The notes beneath the pieces are model-generated. The model saw only the letters and a list, made by a program, of their open reading frames with translations, did not search any database and was not told where the DNA came from. This document shows, piece after piece, positions 1 through 8,959 of a stretch of DNA of 64,000 nucleotides. This DNA is from Lachnoclostridium sp. An196. GTDB lineage: Bacteria; Bacillota; Clostridia; Lachnospirales; Lachnospiraceae. The first letter of the stretch is position 1. Every line of letters starts with the position of its first letter. The stretch covers positions 1 through 64,000 of the forward strand of contig NZ_NFJZ01000002.1 of the NCBI RefSeq assembly GCF_002160135.1, read 5' to 3'. Made by a program: the position numbers and the translations under genes.

Positions 1-39
1 TCTCCTTTGTAAAAATGGTTTCTAGTCAATTCCATTATA
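1..39 (-). promoter_or_regulatory. Extended -10 promoter and RBS leading out of the left edge
   Basis: Read on the minus strand, positions 34-39 give TATAAT preceded by TGG, an extended -10 element, and positions 1-9 give CAAAGGAGA, a good ribosome site. This points to a minus-strand gene starting just outside the window. No convincing -35 element is visible. The gene itself cannot be named. Confidence 0.4.
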
Positions 40-99
40 CCAAACGGAACAGGTTTATGCCTTTTTTATTGGCTGAAATATTGAATTTTCAAGGTTCAA

Positions 100-116
100 C
101 ACACCGTATTGGTGTG
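100..116. repeat. Small perfect hairpin CACACC/GGTGTG
   Basis: CACACC (100-105) pairs with GGTGTG (111-116) around a five-base loop. No T-run follows on either strand. It could belong to the end of an insertion sequence or to the leader of the gene leaving the window, but nothing decides between these. The rest of 40-160 holds nothing recognisable. Confidence 0.25.
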
Positions 117-162
117 GGAAGTTTTAGTTAGTTATAAGAAAAACAGTTCCTCCAGACGGTGA

Positions 163-390
163 TTTCATATTTCATGGTCGGTCGTAAAGCCGCATTTTAT
201 CAGTGGAAGCAAATTTCCTGTCGGGATCACGGATGCGGAGGTATTTAACAGAGCCATTCGTGGGTACCTAAAGGACCCAAGGCGAAATGAATCTCGTCTT
301 GGGAAGTATGTTGCTGCACTCAGGGTGCAGAGAAATGTGTGTAAATATAATGTGCTATTGAAATATAATGCAATAAAATGTAAAATTTAA
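163..390 (+). pseudogene. Stop-free stretch, probable gene remnant
   Basis: One frame stays open from just after a TGA at 160-162 to a TAA at 388-390 and reads like real protein (for example ITDAEVFNRAIRGYLKDPRR, with many charged residues and no low complexity). It has no ATG, GTG or ribosome site at its front, so it looks like the C-terminal stub of a lost gene. I do not recognise the family. The surroundings are AT-rich and the two genes that follow also look marginal, which fits a decayed region. Confidence 0.25.
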
Positions 391-417
391 TTAAATATAA
401 GGAGGGAGGGGACGGCT

Positions 418-834
418 GTGAATAAGAACAGATACCCATTTATTATTATGTTATTGGTAATTATTTTATTGCCGATGGAATGGTATTGCTCAATGGATCC
501 TGGTTCAGGTATAAAGTATACGGGAATTCTTGTAATGAATCATGATTATGGAAGAGTGCTGATTATTTATATTTTAGTTCTGATGATTCAATGGATCTCA
601 GAGGGACGGAAATATTTTGCAATAAGAATTATTGCACAGTGCATTTTCCTTTTTACATTAATCGGGTTCCCTGTCTTTATGTATAGTATCCCGATTAGAA
701 TGGAATTCTTAAGTACTATATGTTCAGCATTACTTCCCAGTTATTCATATGGTGCATATTTGACTTTTTTGGTAACAGTTATATCTATTTTGATGAATAT
801 AAAATCACAATTCTCTTATAAGAAAAAATGTTGA
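418..834 (+). CDS. Small membrane protein, unknown function
   Basis: 138 residues starting at GTG 418, 8 bases after a strong GGAGGGAGGGG ribosome site. The protein is almost entirely hydrophobic, with about four membrane-spanning stretches (roughly residues 7-22, 45-60, 70-92 and 110-127) and a short basic tail. No family is recognised. The base composition is visibly more AT-rich than the housekeeping genes downstream, consistent with horizontally acquired or decaying DNA. Its end overlaps the start of the following lipoprotein gene by seven bases, so the two may be co-translated. Confidence 0.55.
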   Translation: MNKNRYPFIIMLLVIILLPMEWYCSMDPGSGIKYTGILVMNHDYGRVLIIYILVLMIQWISEGRKYFAIRIIAQCIFLFTLIGFPVFMYSIPIRMEFLSTICSALLPSYSYGAYLTFLVTVISILMNIKSQFSYKKKC

Positions 835-1061
835 AAAAAATAGGAATTATATTGTTCAGTATGATACTGGTTTTTTGTATAGGCGGCTGCGGTTCTCAAA
901 TTCAGGATGAATTTGGTGACAGGATGGAGATATCCCCAAAGGATCAGACTGAAGATGAAGGAATACCTTGCGATTCCGGTATTGATAAGATAAACGGATG
1001 GCATGTCAGGCATATAGATCTGGATTACAGCAAGATTGAAATTGTTGGAAGGGTTGGGTAA
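828..1061 (+). CDS. Short putative lipoprotein, possibly truncated
   Basis: 77 residues. The N-terminus is a classic lipoprotein signal: Lys-Lys, a hydrophobic core, then a lipobox ending IGGC with the lipidated Cys at about residue 21. What follows is an acidic linker and about 25 residues of sequence (WHVRHIDLDYSKIEIVGRV) before a stop. That is short for a secreted domain, so the gene may have lost its 3' part. It overlaps the preceding membrane-protein gene and has only a weak ribosome site of its own. Function unknown; likely anchored outside the cell membrane if made. Confidence 0.45.
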   Translation: MLKKIGIILFSMILVFCIGGCGSQIQDEFGDRMEISPKDQTEDEGIPCDSGIDKINGWHVRHIDLDYSKIEIVGRVG

Positions 1062-1136
1062 GTAAAGCGCAATACTTTCAATAAAAAGGGCCTTGAAATC
1101 CTGCCAGGCTTATGATATGTTCCAGATACAGATCAA

Positions 1137-1159
1137 ACAGGAAGCGTTCTGCTTCCTGT
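1137..1159 (+). terminator. Nine-bp hairpin, possible terminator
   Basis: ACAGGAAGC (1137-1145) pairs perfectly with GCTTCCTGT (1151-1159) around a five-base loop. Only a weak T-rich stretch follows, so it may be a terminator for the lipoprotein gene or a leader hairpin for the nuclease gene at 1197. Confidence 0.35.
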
Positions 1160-1196
1160 AATTCCATTAAAAACAATTACATAGGGGGAATTTCAC

Positions 1197-2222
1197 ATGG
1201 GAAGAGACAACGTGATTGTGAACCGTTGGCTTTCGCAGAAGGAGCGGTTTGCAGATCTGATGAATGGCTGTCTGTTTCAGGGGCAGCAGGTCATATTGCC
1301 GGAGCAGCTGGAAAAAATTGACCGGGAGACGGATCTTTTTATCTCGGAAAAGCCAGGCACAGAGATGATTCAGGGAAAAGGGATACAGCGCTACCGGGAT
1401 GTGGCGATGCGCTGGGAAGACAGAGCAGAGCTGGCGGTCCTGGCATTGGAGAATCAGGAGCGGATACACTATGCCATGCCGGTGAGGACGATGATTTATG
1501 ACGGGCTGTCTTACGCGGAGCAGATCGAAGAGAGCTGGAAAAATCGGAAAGATACCGGAAACAGGACGAGCCGGGACGAATTCCTCTCACATTTCCGGAA
1601 AACAGACAAACTTTATCCGGTCATTACGCTGGTATTCTATTATGGCTCCAGACCATGGGATGGGAGCAGGGATCTTCATGGAATGATCTTTCCGGAAGGA
1701 GCCGGATGTGAAAAAGAAAATCTCCGGAAATACATACCGAACTACAGGATAAACCTTGTGGACGCGGAGCGGCTTCAGGATATAAATGTGTTTCAAACAG
1801 ATTTACAATATGTATTAAATATGATAAAATACAGGCAGAAGAAAGAGAAAATTCTGGAATATGTGAAAGCGAACAGATCATATTTTCAGAGACTGAACAT
1901 AGACACTTATCAGGCATTGAGCGTATTTTTAAACTCGGAGAAATGGCTGGAGGGAATAAACGTACCAGAAAGGAAAGGAGAGATGGATATGTGTAAGGCA
2001 CTGGAAGATATTTATGAAGACGGAAAAGCAGATGGATATGCAAACGGAAAAGCAGATGGATATAAAGACGGAAGAGCAGCTGGAAAAGAGGAGGGGCTAA
2101 CAGAAAAACTCAGAGAACAAGTATCGAAGAAACTTCAAAAAGGAAAATCACTGGAAACTATTGCAGAGGAACTGGAAGAGAGTGTAGAGACAATCAGCCG
2201 GCTGGCGAAGGAATTAGCATAA
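1197..2222 (+). CDS. Rpn/YhgA-like PD-(D/E)XK nuclease (transposase_31 family)
   Basis: 341 residues, ATG after GGGGGAA. The family (PF04754, Rpn recombination-promoting nucleases, formerly 'YhgA-like transposase') is very common in Lachnospiraceae. Visible support: the N-terminal region running into ERIHYAMPVRTMIYDGLSY, then YPVITLVFYYGSRPWDG, the conserved core of these proteins. The end (about residues 275-305) is a low-complexity repeat of DGKADGY/DGRAAGKEEG units, typical for the family and prone to length change, followed by a helix-turn-helix-like tail (LETIAEELEESVETISRLA). Known members are DNA endonucleases that promote RecA-independent recombination in E. coli; the role here is inferred only. 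No inverted repeats were seen, so it is not an insertion sequence. Confidence 0.75.
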   Translation: MGRDNVIVNRWLSQKERFADLMNGCLFQGQQVILPEQLEKIDRETDLFISEKPGTEMIQGKGIQRYRDVAMRWEDRAELAVLALENQERIHYAMPVRTMIYDGLSYAEQIEESWKNRKDTGNRTSRDEFLSHFRKTDKLYPVITLVFYYGSRPWDGSRDLHGMIFPEGAGCEKENLRKYIPNYRINLVDAERLQDINVFQTDLQYVLNMIKYRQKKEKILEYVKANRSYFQRLNIDTYQALSVFLNSEKWLEGINVPERKGEMDMCKALEDIYEDGKADGYANGKADGYKDGRAAGKEEGLTEKLREQVSKKLQKGKSLETIAEELEESVETISRLAKELA

Positions 2223-2258
2223 ATAATAAGAGGACTTCTGAATAATAGATATAAGACT

Positions 2259-2288
2259 GGGGCTGACTCATGAAAAGATGTCAGCCCC
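2259..2288. terminator. Hairpin between convergent genes
   Basis: GGGGCTGAC (2259-2267) pairs perfectly with GTCAGCCCC (2280-2288). It lies between the ends of the plus-strand nuclease gene and the minus-strand TSCPD gene and could serve both. The T-runs on either side are weak. Confidence 0.5.
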
Positions 2289-2305
2289 ATGGTTATTTCT
2301 GTTTC

Positions 2306-2557
2306 TCAGCCCTGCTCTTCTTTCCACTGTTTCAGCGCTTTCGCCAGCTGATCCGGACATGAGGTGGGTCTGCGTCCGCAGGTGGTTCCTTCCAGCTTCT
2401 GGATCACATCGTCCACTTTCATGCCTTTTACCAGCTTGGAGATACCGGCGGTGTTGCCCGCGCAGCCTCCGATAAAATGAACAGATTCGATGATTCCGTC
2501 TTTTGCTTCTACTTCAATGGCCTGGGAACAGGTGCCTTTTGTACGATATAAAATCAT
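2306..2557 (-). CDS. TSCPD domain protein (TIGR03905 type)
   Basis: 83 residues. The signature is the C-terminal CGRRPTSCPDQLAKAL, the TSCPD motif that also ends some B12-dependent ribonucleotide reductases; the front half contains CSQAIEVEA and GGCAGN with further conserved cysteines. Members of this small stand-alone family are widespread in gut Clostridia. A metal-binding or ribonucleotide-reductase-linked role is suggested by the shared domain but is not established. The gene has its own ribosome site (GGAGGC on the minus strand) and converges on the nuclease gene. A TATAAT-like -10 lies near 2583-2589 on the minus strand. Confidence 0.8.
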   Translation of the reverse strand: MILYRTKGTCSQAIEVEAKDGIIESVHFIGGCAGNTAGISKLVKGMKVDDVIQKLEGTTCGRRPTSCPDQLAKALKQWKEEQG

Positions 2558-2721
2558 GATCGATGCCTCCTTACAATGATAATTATACTTTCTTACGGAT
2601 ACAGAACCGTCTGAATTGGTAACAGTATAGCAGAAAATAGAGGATTTTTCTAGTCAAATGCACCGGGTTCAGCTATACTGTAAGAAGGTAACGTGAATTT
2701 GACAGAAAATGGAGGTTTCAG

Positions 2722-3429
2722 ATGATGATAAGAAAGATTGGTATTATAGGAGCCATGGAAGAGGAAGTGGAGGCACTGCGGGAACGGCTGGTGCGTCCGC
2801 AGAGGCTGACGAGAGCGTCTATGGATTTTTATTCCGGAACATTGGAAGGGCATGAGGTGGTGATCGTCCGCAGCGGTATCGGCAAGGTAAATGCAGGGAT
2901 CTGTACACAGATCCTGGCGGATGTATTTCAGGTGGACGCGGTGATCAATACAGGAATCGCGGGTTCTCTGGACGCCAGGATTGATATCGGGGATATTGTG
3001 ATCTCCACAGATACCGTACAGCATGATATGGACGCCACCGGATTCGGCTATGACCCGGGTGTGATTCCGAGAATGGAGACCAGCTTTTTCAAAGCGGATA
3101 ACAGGCTGGTAGAGGCGGCAGAAGCGGCATGCAGGGAAGCTGTGCCGGATGTAAATGTCTTTACGGGACGGATCGTGAGCGGAGACCAGTTCGTGTCCGA
3201 CCGGGAGACGAAGAACCGGATCTCCAGCCGGTTCGACGGACTGTGTACGGAGATGGAGGGCGCCGCGATCGCGCAGGCGGCCTGGCTGAACGGAATTCCG
3301 TTTGTGATCATCCGGGCTATCTCTGATAAGGCGGACGACAGCGCGACGGTGGATTATCCCACTTTTGAGCGTCAGGCGATCGAGCACAGTGTGGCGCTGG
3401 TGCGTAATTTTGTCGGACGGCTGGCGTAA
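2722..3429 (+). CDS. mtnN: 5'-methylthioadenosine/S-adenosylhomocysteine nucleosidase
   Basis: 235 residues, full family length. The enzyme cleaves methylthioadenosine and S-adenosylhomocysteine to adenine plus the thioribose, part of methionine salvage and the activated methyl cycle, in the cytoplasm. The N-terminus IGIIGAMEEEVEAL is diagnostic. By comparison with E. coli MTAN the catalytic acids are Glu15, Glu179 (in TEMEGAAIAQ) and Asp202 (in RAISDKAD), all present. ATG 2722 and ATG 2725 are both possible behind GGAGG. No luxS follows here. It stands alone, with a membrane-protein gene 80 bases downstream. Confidence 0.95.
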   Translation: MMIRKIGIIGAMEEEVEALRERLVRPQRLTRASMDFYSGTLEGHEVVIVRSGIGKVNAGICTQILADVFQVDAVINTGIAGSLDARIDIGDIVISTDTVQHDMDATGFGYDPGVIPRMETSFFKADNRLVEAAEAACREAVPDVNVFTGRIVSGDQFVSDRETKNRISSRFDGLCTEMEGAAIAQAAWLNGIPFVIIRAISDKADDSATVDYPTFERQAIEHSVALVRNFVGRLA

Positions 3430-3508
3430 AACGTCGACAAGTTCCGGTTCCACCGTTGGAAACTTCGTGGTATGATGCAGACATCTTGAAACAGGGGAGG
3501 CGTTTGGG

Positions 3509-4213
3509 ATGTATGTATTATGCTATGACATGTGGAGAAATTATGCGGAGTTCTGGTTTTTGGGCGTCTGGGGAGTCCTTTTGGCATTGTCACGCAGAGG
3601 GATCATCGGAAAACTTTGCCGGGAGGCAGCCCTGGGAGGCGGGAGCAAGGGAAAAATGCTCCGGCAGATGACGCTCAAATTCGAGAAAAGCTATGAGGTA
3701 CATGTGGAGATCCACGATATTACTGCGTTCGTGAAGAAATACCTGTATCAGGAAAAGCGGTTCGGAGTCCGGCTGGGGAGATGGCTGAAACTGCCCGACC
3801 GGTGGGTTCGGCTGATCTTGTACGCGGGGATGGCAGAGGGCATTATCCTTTATTTTCTGGGCAGTGAACCGTCGTTATGTGCGAATCGGCTGCTGGCGGC
3901 GCTGCTGGCCGTATCAGCGGTGCGGATTGCCGCGCTCGTGTTCGAATCGGACAGCCTGTGGATACGGGCGGAGAACAGTCTGACCGACTATGTGGCGAAT
4001 ACTCTCTATCCTCGCCAGCATCATGAGTATGAAGGGTTTGAGGAAGAGGCGGCGCCGGTGCAGAAGGCGGCATCGGACAAAGCTGCTTCAGAGAACGCTC
4101 CTGAGACGAAAACGTCTGATTCGTCGCAGGCCGAACCGGAAAAATCCATTGTACTGGAAAAAGAAGAGAAGAAGATTTTTCAAGAAGTGCTCTCGGAAAT
4201 TTTATCAGGGTGA
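3509..4213 (+). CDS. Conserved membrane protein, unknown function
   Basis: 234 residues starting at ATG 3509 behind GGGGAGG. A hydrophobic N-terminal segment (about residues 10-25), a polar part, a pair of hydrophobic segments (about 105-145), and a charged, Ala/Glu-rich C-terminal tail of some 60 residues. The pattern suggests a small inner-membrane protein with a cytoplasmic tail. No enzyme motif is visible and I do not recognise the family. It sits directly before pgi but the latter has its own likely promoter. Confidence 0.6.
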   Translation: MYVLCYDMWRNYAEFWFLGVWGVLLALSRRGIIGKLCREAALGGGSKGKMLRQMTLKFEKSYEVHVEIHDITAFVKKYLYQEKRFGVRLGRWLKLPDRWVRLILYAGMAEGIILYFLGSEPSLCANRLLAALLAVSAVRIAALVFESDSLWIRAENSLTDYVANTLYPRQHHEYEGFEEEAAPVQKAASDKAASENAPETKTSDSSQAEPEKSIVLEKEEKKIFQEVLSEILSG

Positions 4214-4237
4214 AAGGCACTTTTTAAGCCTGTATAC

Positions 4238-4267
4238 TTGATTTTTGCCTTGCACCAATGCTAGAAT
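4238..4267 (+). promoter_or_regulatory. Likely sigma-A promoter of pgi
   Basis: TTGATT (4238-4243), 18-bp spacer, TAGAAT (4262-4267), 43 bases before the pgi start codon. Confidence 0.5.
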
Positions 4268-4309
4268 AGACGTAATAAAAAGGACATTTCTGAAAAGGAG
4301 AGTAAAGGC

Positions 4310-5656
4310 ATGTCTAAGATTACACTTGATTATTCCAAGGCAGGGCGTTTTGTCAGCGCTGAAGAAGTAAAGAACATGAAAATCCAGGTGGAGGCAGCGA
4401 AAAAGGTACTGTTGGACCGCAGCGGAGCAGGGAACGATTTCCTTGGCTGGATCGATCTTCCTGTGGACTATGACAAAGAGGAGTTCGCAAGAATCCAGAA
4501 GGCTGCGGAGAAGATCCGCAATGACTCTGAAGTACTGCTGGTGATCGGCATCGGCGGTTCCTATCTGGGAGCGAGAGCTGCTATCGAATTTCTGAGACAC
4601 AGCTTTTATAATATGATTCCGAAGGAGAAGCGCGGTACGCCGGAGATTTATTTTGTGGGCAACAGCATTTCCACCCGTTATATCTCCCATCTGATCGATG
4701 TGATCGGAGACCGTGATTTCTCTATCAATATGATTTCCAAGTCCGGTACGACGACAGAGCCGGCCATCGCGTTCCGTGTGTTTAAAGAGATGCTGGAGAA
4801 AAAATACGGAAAAGAAGAGGCCGCGAAGAGAATCTATGCGACCACGGACAAGGCAAGAGGAGCATTGAAGAATCTGGCTACCGAGGAAGGTTACGAGAGT
4901 TTTGTAGTGCCGGATGATGTGGGAGGACGTTTCTCTGTGCTGACGGCTGTGGGCCTTCTTCCTATCGCGGTAAGCGGCGCGGATATCGTGAAGCTGATGG
5001 AAGGAGCCGCAAGCGGACGCGAGATGGCGCTGAACGCTCCGTATGAAGAGAATGACGCGGTGTTGTATGCGGCGCTCCGCAATATTCTGCATAGAAAAGG
5101 AAAGTCCACCGAGATTCTGGCCAATTATGAGCCAAGTCTCCACTATGTATCTGAGTGGTGGAAGCAGCTCTACGGCGAATCAGAAGGCAAAGACCACAAG
5201 GGTATCTTCCCGGCATCGGTAGACCTGACCACGGATCTGCATTCGATGGGACAGTTCATCCAGGACGGCGCCCGCATCATGTTTGAGACCGTACTGGAAG
5301 TAGAAGAATGCGAGCAGGAGATCGTGATGGGCGAGGAACCGGTGGATCTGGACGGTCTGAATTATCTGGCCGGAAAGAACGTAGACTTCATTAATAAGAG
5401 CGCGATGAACGGTACGATCCTGGCGCATACGGATGGAGAAGTGCCGAATCTGCTGGTGAAGATTCCCAGACAGGACGAGTTCTCTCTGGGCCAGCTGTTC
5501 TATTTCTTTGAGTTTGCCTGCGGAGTCAGCGGATATATGCTCGGTGTGAATCCGTTCAATCAGCCGGGTGTAGAGAGCTACAAGAAGAATATGTTTGCCC
5601 TGCTTGGCAAGCCCGGTTATGAAAAAGAGCGCGAAGAGCTTCTGAAGAGACTGTAA
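4310..5656 (+). CDS. pgi: Glucose-6-phosphate isomerase
   Basis: 448 residues, the usual length for the short Firmicutes type. It interconverts glucose-6-phosphate and fructose-6-phosphate in glycolysis and gluconeogenesis. Phosphate- and sugar-binding motifs are intact: [12 protein letters not shown] (81-92), [18 protein letters not shown] (143-152), and the Glu-containing stretch around [12 protein letters not shown]; the C-terminus has [12 protein letters not shown], the PGI signature with the catalytic Lys. ATG 4310 follows AAAGGAG at 8 bases. It appears to be a single-gene unit with a promoter at 4238 and a terminator at 5698. Confidence 0.97.
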   Translation: MSKITLDYSKAGRFVSAEEVKNMKIQVEAAKKVLLDRSGAGNDFLGWIDLPVDYDKEEFARIQKAAEKIRNDSEVLLVIGIGGSYLGARAAIEFLRHSFYNMIPKEKRGTPEIYFVGNSISTRYISHLIDVIGDRDFSINMISKSGTTTEPAIAFRVFKEMLEKKYGKEEAAKRIYATTDKARGALKNLATEEGYESFVVPDDVGGRFSVLTAVGLLPIAVSGADIVKLMEGAASGREMALNAPYEENDAVLYAALRNILHRKGKSTEILANYEPSLHYVSEWWKQLYGESEGKDHKGIFPASVDLTTDLHSMGQFIQDGARIMFETVLEVEECEQEIVMGEEPVDLDGLNYLAGKNVDFINKSAMNGTILAHTDGEVPNLLVKIPRQDEFSLGQLFYFFEFACGVSGYMLGVNPFNQPGVESYKKNMFALLGKPGYEKEREELLKRL

Positions 5657-5697
5657 TCGAAACTGCATAGTCGGCGGCGCGCTGCGCCGCAGTGATC

Positions 5698-5731
5698 AGA
5701 CCGCTGGCGGGGATTCCATTGCCGGCGGTCT
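5698..5731 (+). terminator. Rho-independent terminator of pgi
   Basis: AGACCGCTGGC (5698-5708) pairs with GCCGGCGGTCT (5721-5731) and is followed by GTGTTTTGTG. A second small hairpin (CGGCGC/GCGCCG, 5675-5689) precedes it. Confidence 0.7.
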
Positions 5732-5812
5732 GTGTTTTGTGTGCCCGGCGGGCGCACGTTCTAACGGGTGAAAGTCCCTGACCCGTCCGTCCGGGACCGG
5801 GAGAGAATAAAG

Positions 5813-6475
5813 ATGAAAAAATACAGGATATTATATGAAGACAAAGACCTTCTGGCAGTATATAAACCGGCGGGAGTAGCCACGCAGAGCGCCCGGCCCA
5901 CAGTTCCCGATCTGATGAGCATGCTCCAGAATGAGATGATTCTGCGGGGAGAGAAGATACAGCTCAGGCTGGTGAACCGGCTGGACCAGCCGGTGGAGGG
6001 GATCCTGCTGGTGGCGAAAAATCGTGATGCGGCGGCGGATTTGAGCCGACAGGCAGCGGATCACACACGTATGGAAAAATGGTATCAGGCTCTGGTATGT
6101 GGAAAACTTCCTGAAAAAGAAGGCATGCTGGTGGATTACCTGACGGAAGACGCCAGGGCGAACCGGTCCGGTGTCTGCACGCCGGATACGCCGGGAGCGA
6201 AGGAATGCCGCCTGTCCTACCGGGTTCTGGAAGAAGGCGGGGGATGGAGTCTGGTTGAGATCCGGCTTCTGACCGGCCGGCGGCACCAGATCCGGGTGCA
6301 GATGGCCCATGCGGGGGCTCCGGTCATGGGTGACCGGAAATACGGAAAGGCCGATCCGGGGAGCAGGGGACTTGCCCTCTGCTCTTTCAGGCTGACGTTT
6401 TGTCATCCCCGGACGGGAGAGGTCCTGAGTTTCCAGATAGACCCTGCATTTCCAGTTCCGCCCACAGCTCTTTGA
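5813..6475 (+). CDS. RluA-family RNA pseudouridine synthase
   Basis: 220 residues from ATG 5813. An in-frame GTG at 5768 would add 15 residues but has no ribosome site, whereas ATG 5813 follows GGGAGAG. Converts specific uridines in rRNA (or tRNA) to pseudouridine. The catalytic motif RLDQPVEGILL has the essential Asp; YKPAGVATQ near the start and TGRRHQIRVQMAHAG near the end are standard RluA/RluD-family landmarks. There is no N-terminal S4 domain, so it is the short type; which RNA site it modifies cannot be told. Its last 89 bases overlap the 3' end of the opposing permease gene. Confidence 0.9.
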   Translation: MKKYRILYEDKDLLAVYKPAGVATQSARPTVPDLMSMLQNEMILRGEKIQLRLVNRLDQPVEGILLVAKNRDAAADLSRQAADHTRMEKWYQALVCGKLPEKEGMLVDYLTEDARANRSGVCTPDTPGAKECRLSYRVLEEGGGWSLVEIRLLTGRRHQIRVQMAHAGAPVMGDRKYGKADPGSRGLALCSFRLTFCHPRTGEVLSFQIDPAFPVPPTAL

Positions 6476-7355
6476 TCAGCAGTACGCCAAAGGGACCGGA
6501 GAACAGGCCGAAGGGACCAAAGAGCTGCAGGCCCACGATGACGGACATGAGGAAACCGATAGGGAGCAGTCCCAGTCCGCCGCCCAGCAGCCGCGGTTCC
6601 AGAAACTCACGGGTCAGCCAGGTGACAGCCAGAAGAACCGCCAGCCAGAGGGACATGGCAAAATTCCCCTGAAGGATCTGGATCACGACCCAGGGCACGA
6701 AGACGACGCCGGTGCCGAAGACCGGCAGGGCATCGACCAGTCCGGTCAGTATCGCCCAGAACCAAAAGAAAGGGATATGCAGGAGGAAATAACCCACGGC
6801 ACATTCCGCGGATATGACCAGCATGATCTTCCCCTGGGCTCTGGCCCATCCCCGGAACGCCTGCGCCATACGTCCGGATGCCCGGGAAACCGGCGTGAAG
6901 AAAGGGAGTTTCTGCAAAAGTCCCTTCACCCGTTCCCAGTCTTTGGCAAGAAAAAGGACTGAGACGAGATAGATAAATATGCCGAACAGCCAGGAGAGAA
7001 CCGTCGGCATCTGATCCATAAGGAAACCGGACAAGGATTCCGGGATCCATACCAGATGTTCGGAGAAACGGCTCCAGTAGTCCCGACATACAGGAATCAG
7101 CTCCTGACAGGGTTCATAGAGCAGCGTGCACCCGCACAGTACGCCGGCGCCGATAAGGAGAATACATACCGCCAGAAAACAGATTCCCAGCGGGAGCAGC
7201 CGCATCCGGATCCATTTCTGCAGAAAAACCAGAAAGTGGACGGTGAGCCAGGCAAGAAAGAAGGGCATTCCCAGCGGGAGCAGGTACCGCAGGAACAGAT
7301 AGACTGCCAGAAGGATGCCGGCCTGTTGAAGATATTTTTTTCTCTGTTGTGTCAT
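6387..7355 (-). CDS. AI-2E family transporter (PerM-like permease)
   Basis: 322 residues from the ATG at 7355, which has a minus-strand GGAGGT ribosome site; an upstream in-frame start would add 30 residues without one. The protein has about seven to eight membrane segments and the family's conserved C-terminal half: FWAILTGLVDALPVFGTGVVFVPW, where LPVFGTG is typical, and EPRLLGGGLGLLPIGFLMSVI. Members include autoinducer-2 exporters and sodium-coupled antiporters; the related Bacillus YtvI is sporulation-linked. The substrate is unknown. It converges on the pseudouridine synthase gene and overlaps it by 89 bases. Confidence 0.85.
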   Translation of the reverse strand: MTQQRKKYLQQAGILLAVYLFLRYLLPLGMPFFLAWLTVHFLVFLQKWIRMRLLPLGICFLAVCILLIGAGVLCGCTLLYEPCQELIPVCRDYWSRFSEHLVWIPESLSGFLMDQMPTVLSWLFGIFIYLVSVLFLAKDWERVKGLLQKLPFFTPVSRASGRMAQAFRGWARAQGKIMLVISAECAVGYFLLHIPFFWFWAILTGLVDALPVFGTGVVFVPWVVIQILQGNFAMSLWLAVLLAVTWLTREFLEPRLLGGGLGLLPIGFLMSVIVGLQLFGPFGLFSGPFGVLLIKELWAELEMQGLSGNSGPLPSGDDKTSA

Positions 7356-7433
7356 CCGTGATCTACCTCCGATAACAGTATCTGCAAAAACCTCCGCAGT
7401 ATGGCAGCAAAGTATTGGTAAATGGGAAGATAC

Positions 7434-7462
7434 TTGACAAAACATGCGTTCCTTCTTACAAT
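7434..7462 (+). promoter_or_regulatory. Strong sigma-A promoter of proS
   Basis: TTGACA (7434-7439), exactly 17 bp, TACAAT (7457-7462), 48 bases before the start codon. No T-box antiterminator is present in the short leader. Confidence 0.8.
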
Positions 7463-7510
7463 GAAAATCAATGTAAAAGACAGTAAAAAGTAAAGGAGAA
7501 CCCTTAAATT

Positions 7511-8947
7511 ATGGCAAAAGAAAAGAAGCTTGTGGAAGATATTACTTCCATGGACGTGGACTTCGCCCAGTGGTATACCGACGTGGTGAAGAAAGCGGAA
7601 TTGATCGACTATACCAGCGTCAAGGGCTGTATGGCTATCAAGCCGGCCGGTTACGCGATCTGGGAGAATATTCAGAAAGAACTGGACCGCCGATTTAAAG
7701 AGACCGGAGTGGAGAATGTATATCTTCCTATATTTATTCCGGAGAGTCTTCTGCAGAAAGAAAAGGATCATGTGGAAGGATTCGCACCGGAAGTGGCGTG
7801 GGTGACTCACGGCGGTACGGAAGAGCTGCAGGAGCGCCTGTGCGTGAGACCTACTTCCGAGACGCTGTTCTGTGATTTTTATGCCAATGACATTCATTCA
7901 TACCGCGATCTGCCAAAGGTATATAATCAGTGGTGCTCGGTTGTGCGCTGGGAGAAGACCACCCGTCCGTTCCTGCGTTCCAGAGAGTTCCTGTGGCAGG
8001 AGGGCCATACGGCACATGCCACGGCAGAAGAGGCAGAGGCAAGGACTGTACAGATGCTGAATCTCTATGCGGATTTCTGCGAGGAAGTACTTGCGATACC
8101 GGTGATCAAAGGGCAGAAGACCGATAAAGAGAAATTCGCGGGCGCGGAGTCTACTTATACGATAGAATCTCTGATGCACGACGGAAAAGCGCTGCAGTCC
8201 GGCACCAGCCATAATTTCGGGGATGGATTTGCCAGGGCGTTTAATATCCAGTATACCGATAAGGATAATCAGCTCAAATATGTACATCAGACATCCTGGG
8301 GTATGACTACCCGTATGATCGGCGCCATCATCATGGTGCACGGAGATGATTCAGGACTGGTGCTGCCGCCCAGGATCGCTCCGGTACAGACCGTGATCAT
8401 CCCGATTGCCCAGCACAAAGAGGGAGTTCTGGAGAAGGCGTATGAGCTGAGAGACCGTCTGGCCGGCAGATTTCAGGTAAAGGTGGATGATTCGGAAAAA
8501 TCTCCGGGATGGAAATTTGCCGAGCAGGAGATCAAAGGAGTGCCGACCCGTATCGAGATCGGCCCCAAGGATATGGAAGCAGGACAGGCAGTCATCGTGC
8601 GCAGAGACACTAGAGAGAAGATTCCGGTGGCCCTGGACGAGCTGGAGACAAAACTGTCCGAGGTGCTGGAGACCATGCAGAAGGATATGCTGGAGAGAGC
8701 GCGCCGTCACAGGGACGAGCATACCTATGACGCGGTAACTTATGAAGAGTTTGTAGAGACGATCAATACAAAACCGGGTTTTGTGCGCGCCATGTGGTGC
8801 GGCGACCAGGCCTGCGAGGACAAGATCAAAGAAGATACCACGGCGACCAGCCGCTGTATGCCGTTTGAACAGCATAAGCTGTCCGACAAGTGCGTATGCT
8901 GCGGAAGACCGGCCAGGAAACTGGTTTACTGGGGAAAAGCATATTAA
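7511..8947 (+). CDS. proS: Prolyl-tRNA synthetase, short (archaeal/eukaryotic-like) type
   Basis: 478 residues, the length of the editing-domain-lacking ProRS form used by many Clostridia. It charges tRNA-Pro with proline. Class II synthetase landmarks are present: [29 protein letters not shown], the motif 2 region [23 protein letters not shown], and [29 protein letters not shown]; then the anticodon-binding domain and a C-terminal zinc-like part with [23 protein letters not shown] 7511 follows AAAGGAG. The start of cca lies only 12 bases past the stop, so the two are likely co-transcribed from the 7434 promoter. Confidence 0.97.
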   Translation: MAKEKKLVEDITSMDVDFAQWYTDVVKKAELIDYTSVKGCMAIKPAGYAIWENIQKELDRRFKETGVENVYLPIFIPESLLQKEKDHVEGFAPEVAWVTHGGTEELQERLCVRPTSETLFCDFYANDIHSYRDLPKVYNQWCSVVRWEKTTRPFLRSREFLWQEGHTAHATAEEAEARTVQMLNLYADFCEEVLAIPVIKGQKTDKEKFAGAESTYTIESLMHDGKALQSGTSHNFGDGFARAFNIQYTDKDNQLKYVHQTSWGMTTRMIGAIIMVHGDDSGLVLPPRIAPVQTVIIPIAQHKEGVLEKAYELRDRLAGRFQVKVDDSEKSPGWKFAEQEIKGVPTRIEIGPKDMEAGQAVIVRRDTREKIPVALDELETKLSEVLETMQKDMLERARRHRDEHTYDAVTYEEFVETINTKPGFVRAMWCGDQACEDKIKEDTTATSRCMPFEQHKLSDKCVCCGRPARKLVYWGKAY

Positions 8948-8959
8948 TCAGGTGTGACA

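Noticed and set aside
1197-2222. Insertion sequence transposase
   Set aside because: The family was once called transposase, but no inverted repeats or target duplications surround it; it is an Rpn-type nuclease.
7463-7510. T-box riboswitch before proS
   Set aside because: Leader is under 50 bases with no T-box sequence or terminator/antiterminator pair.
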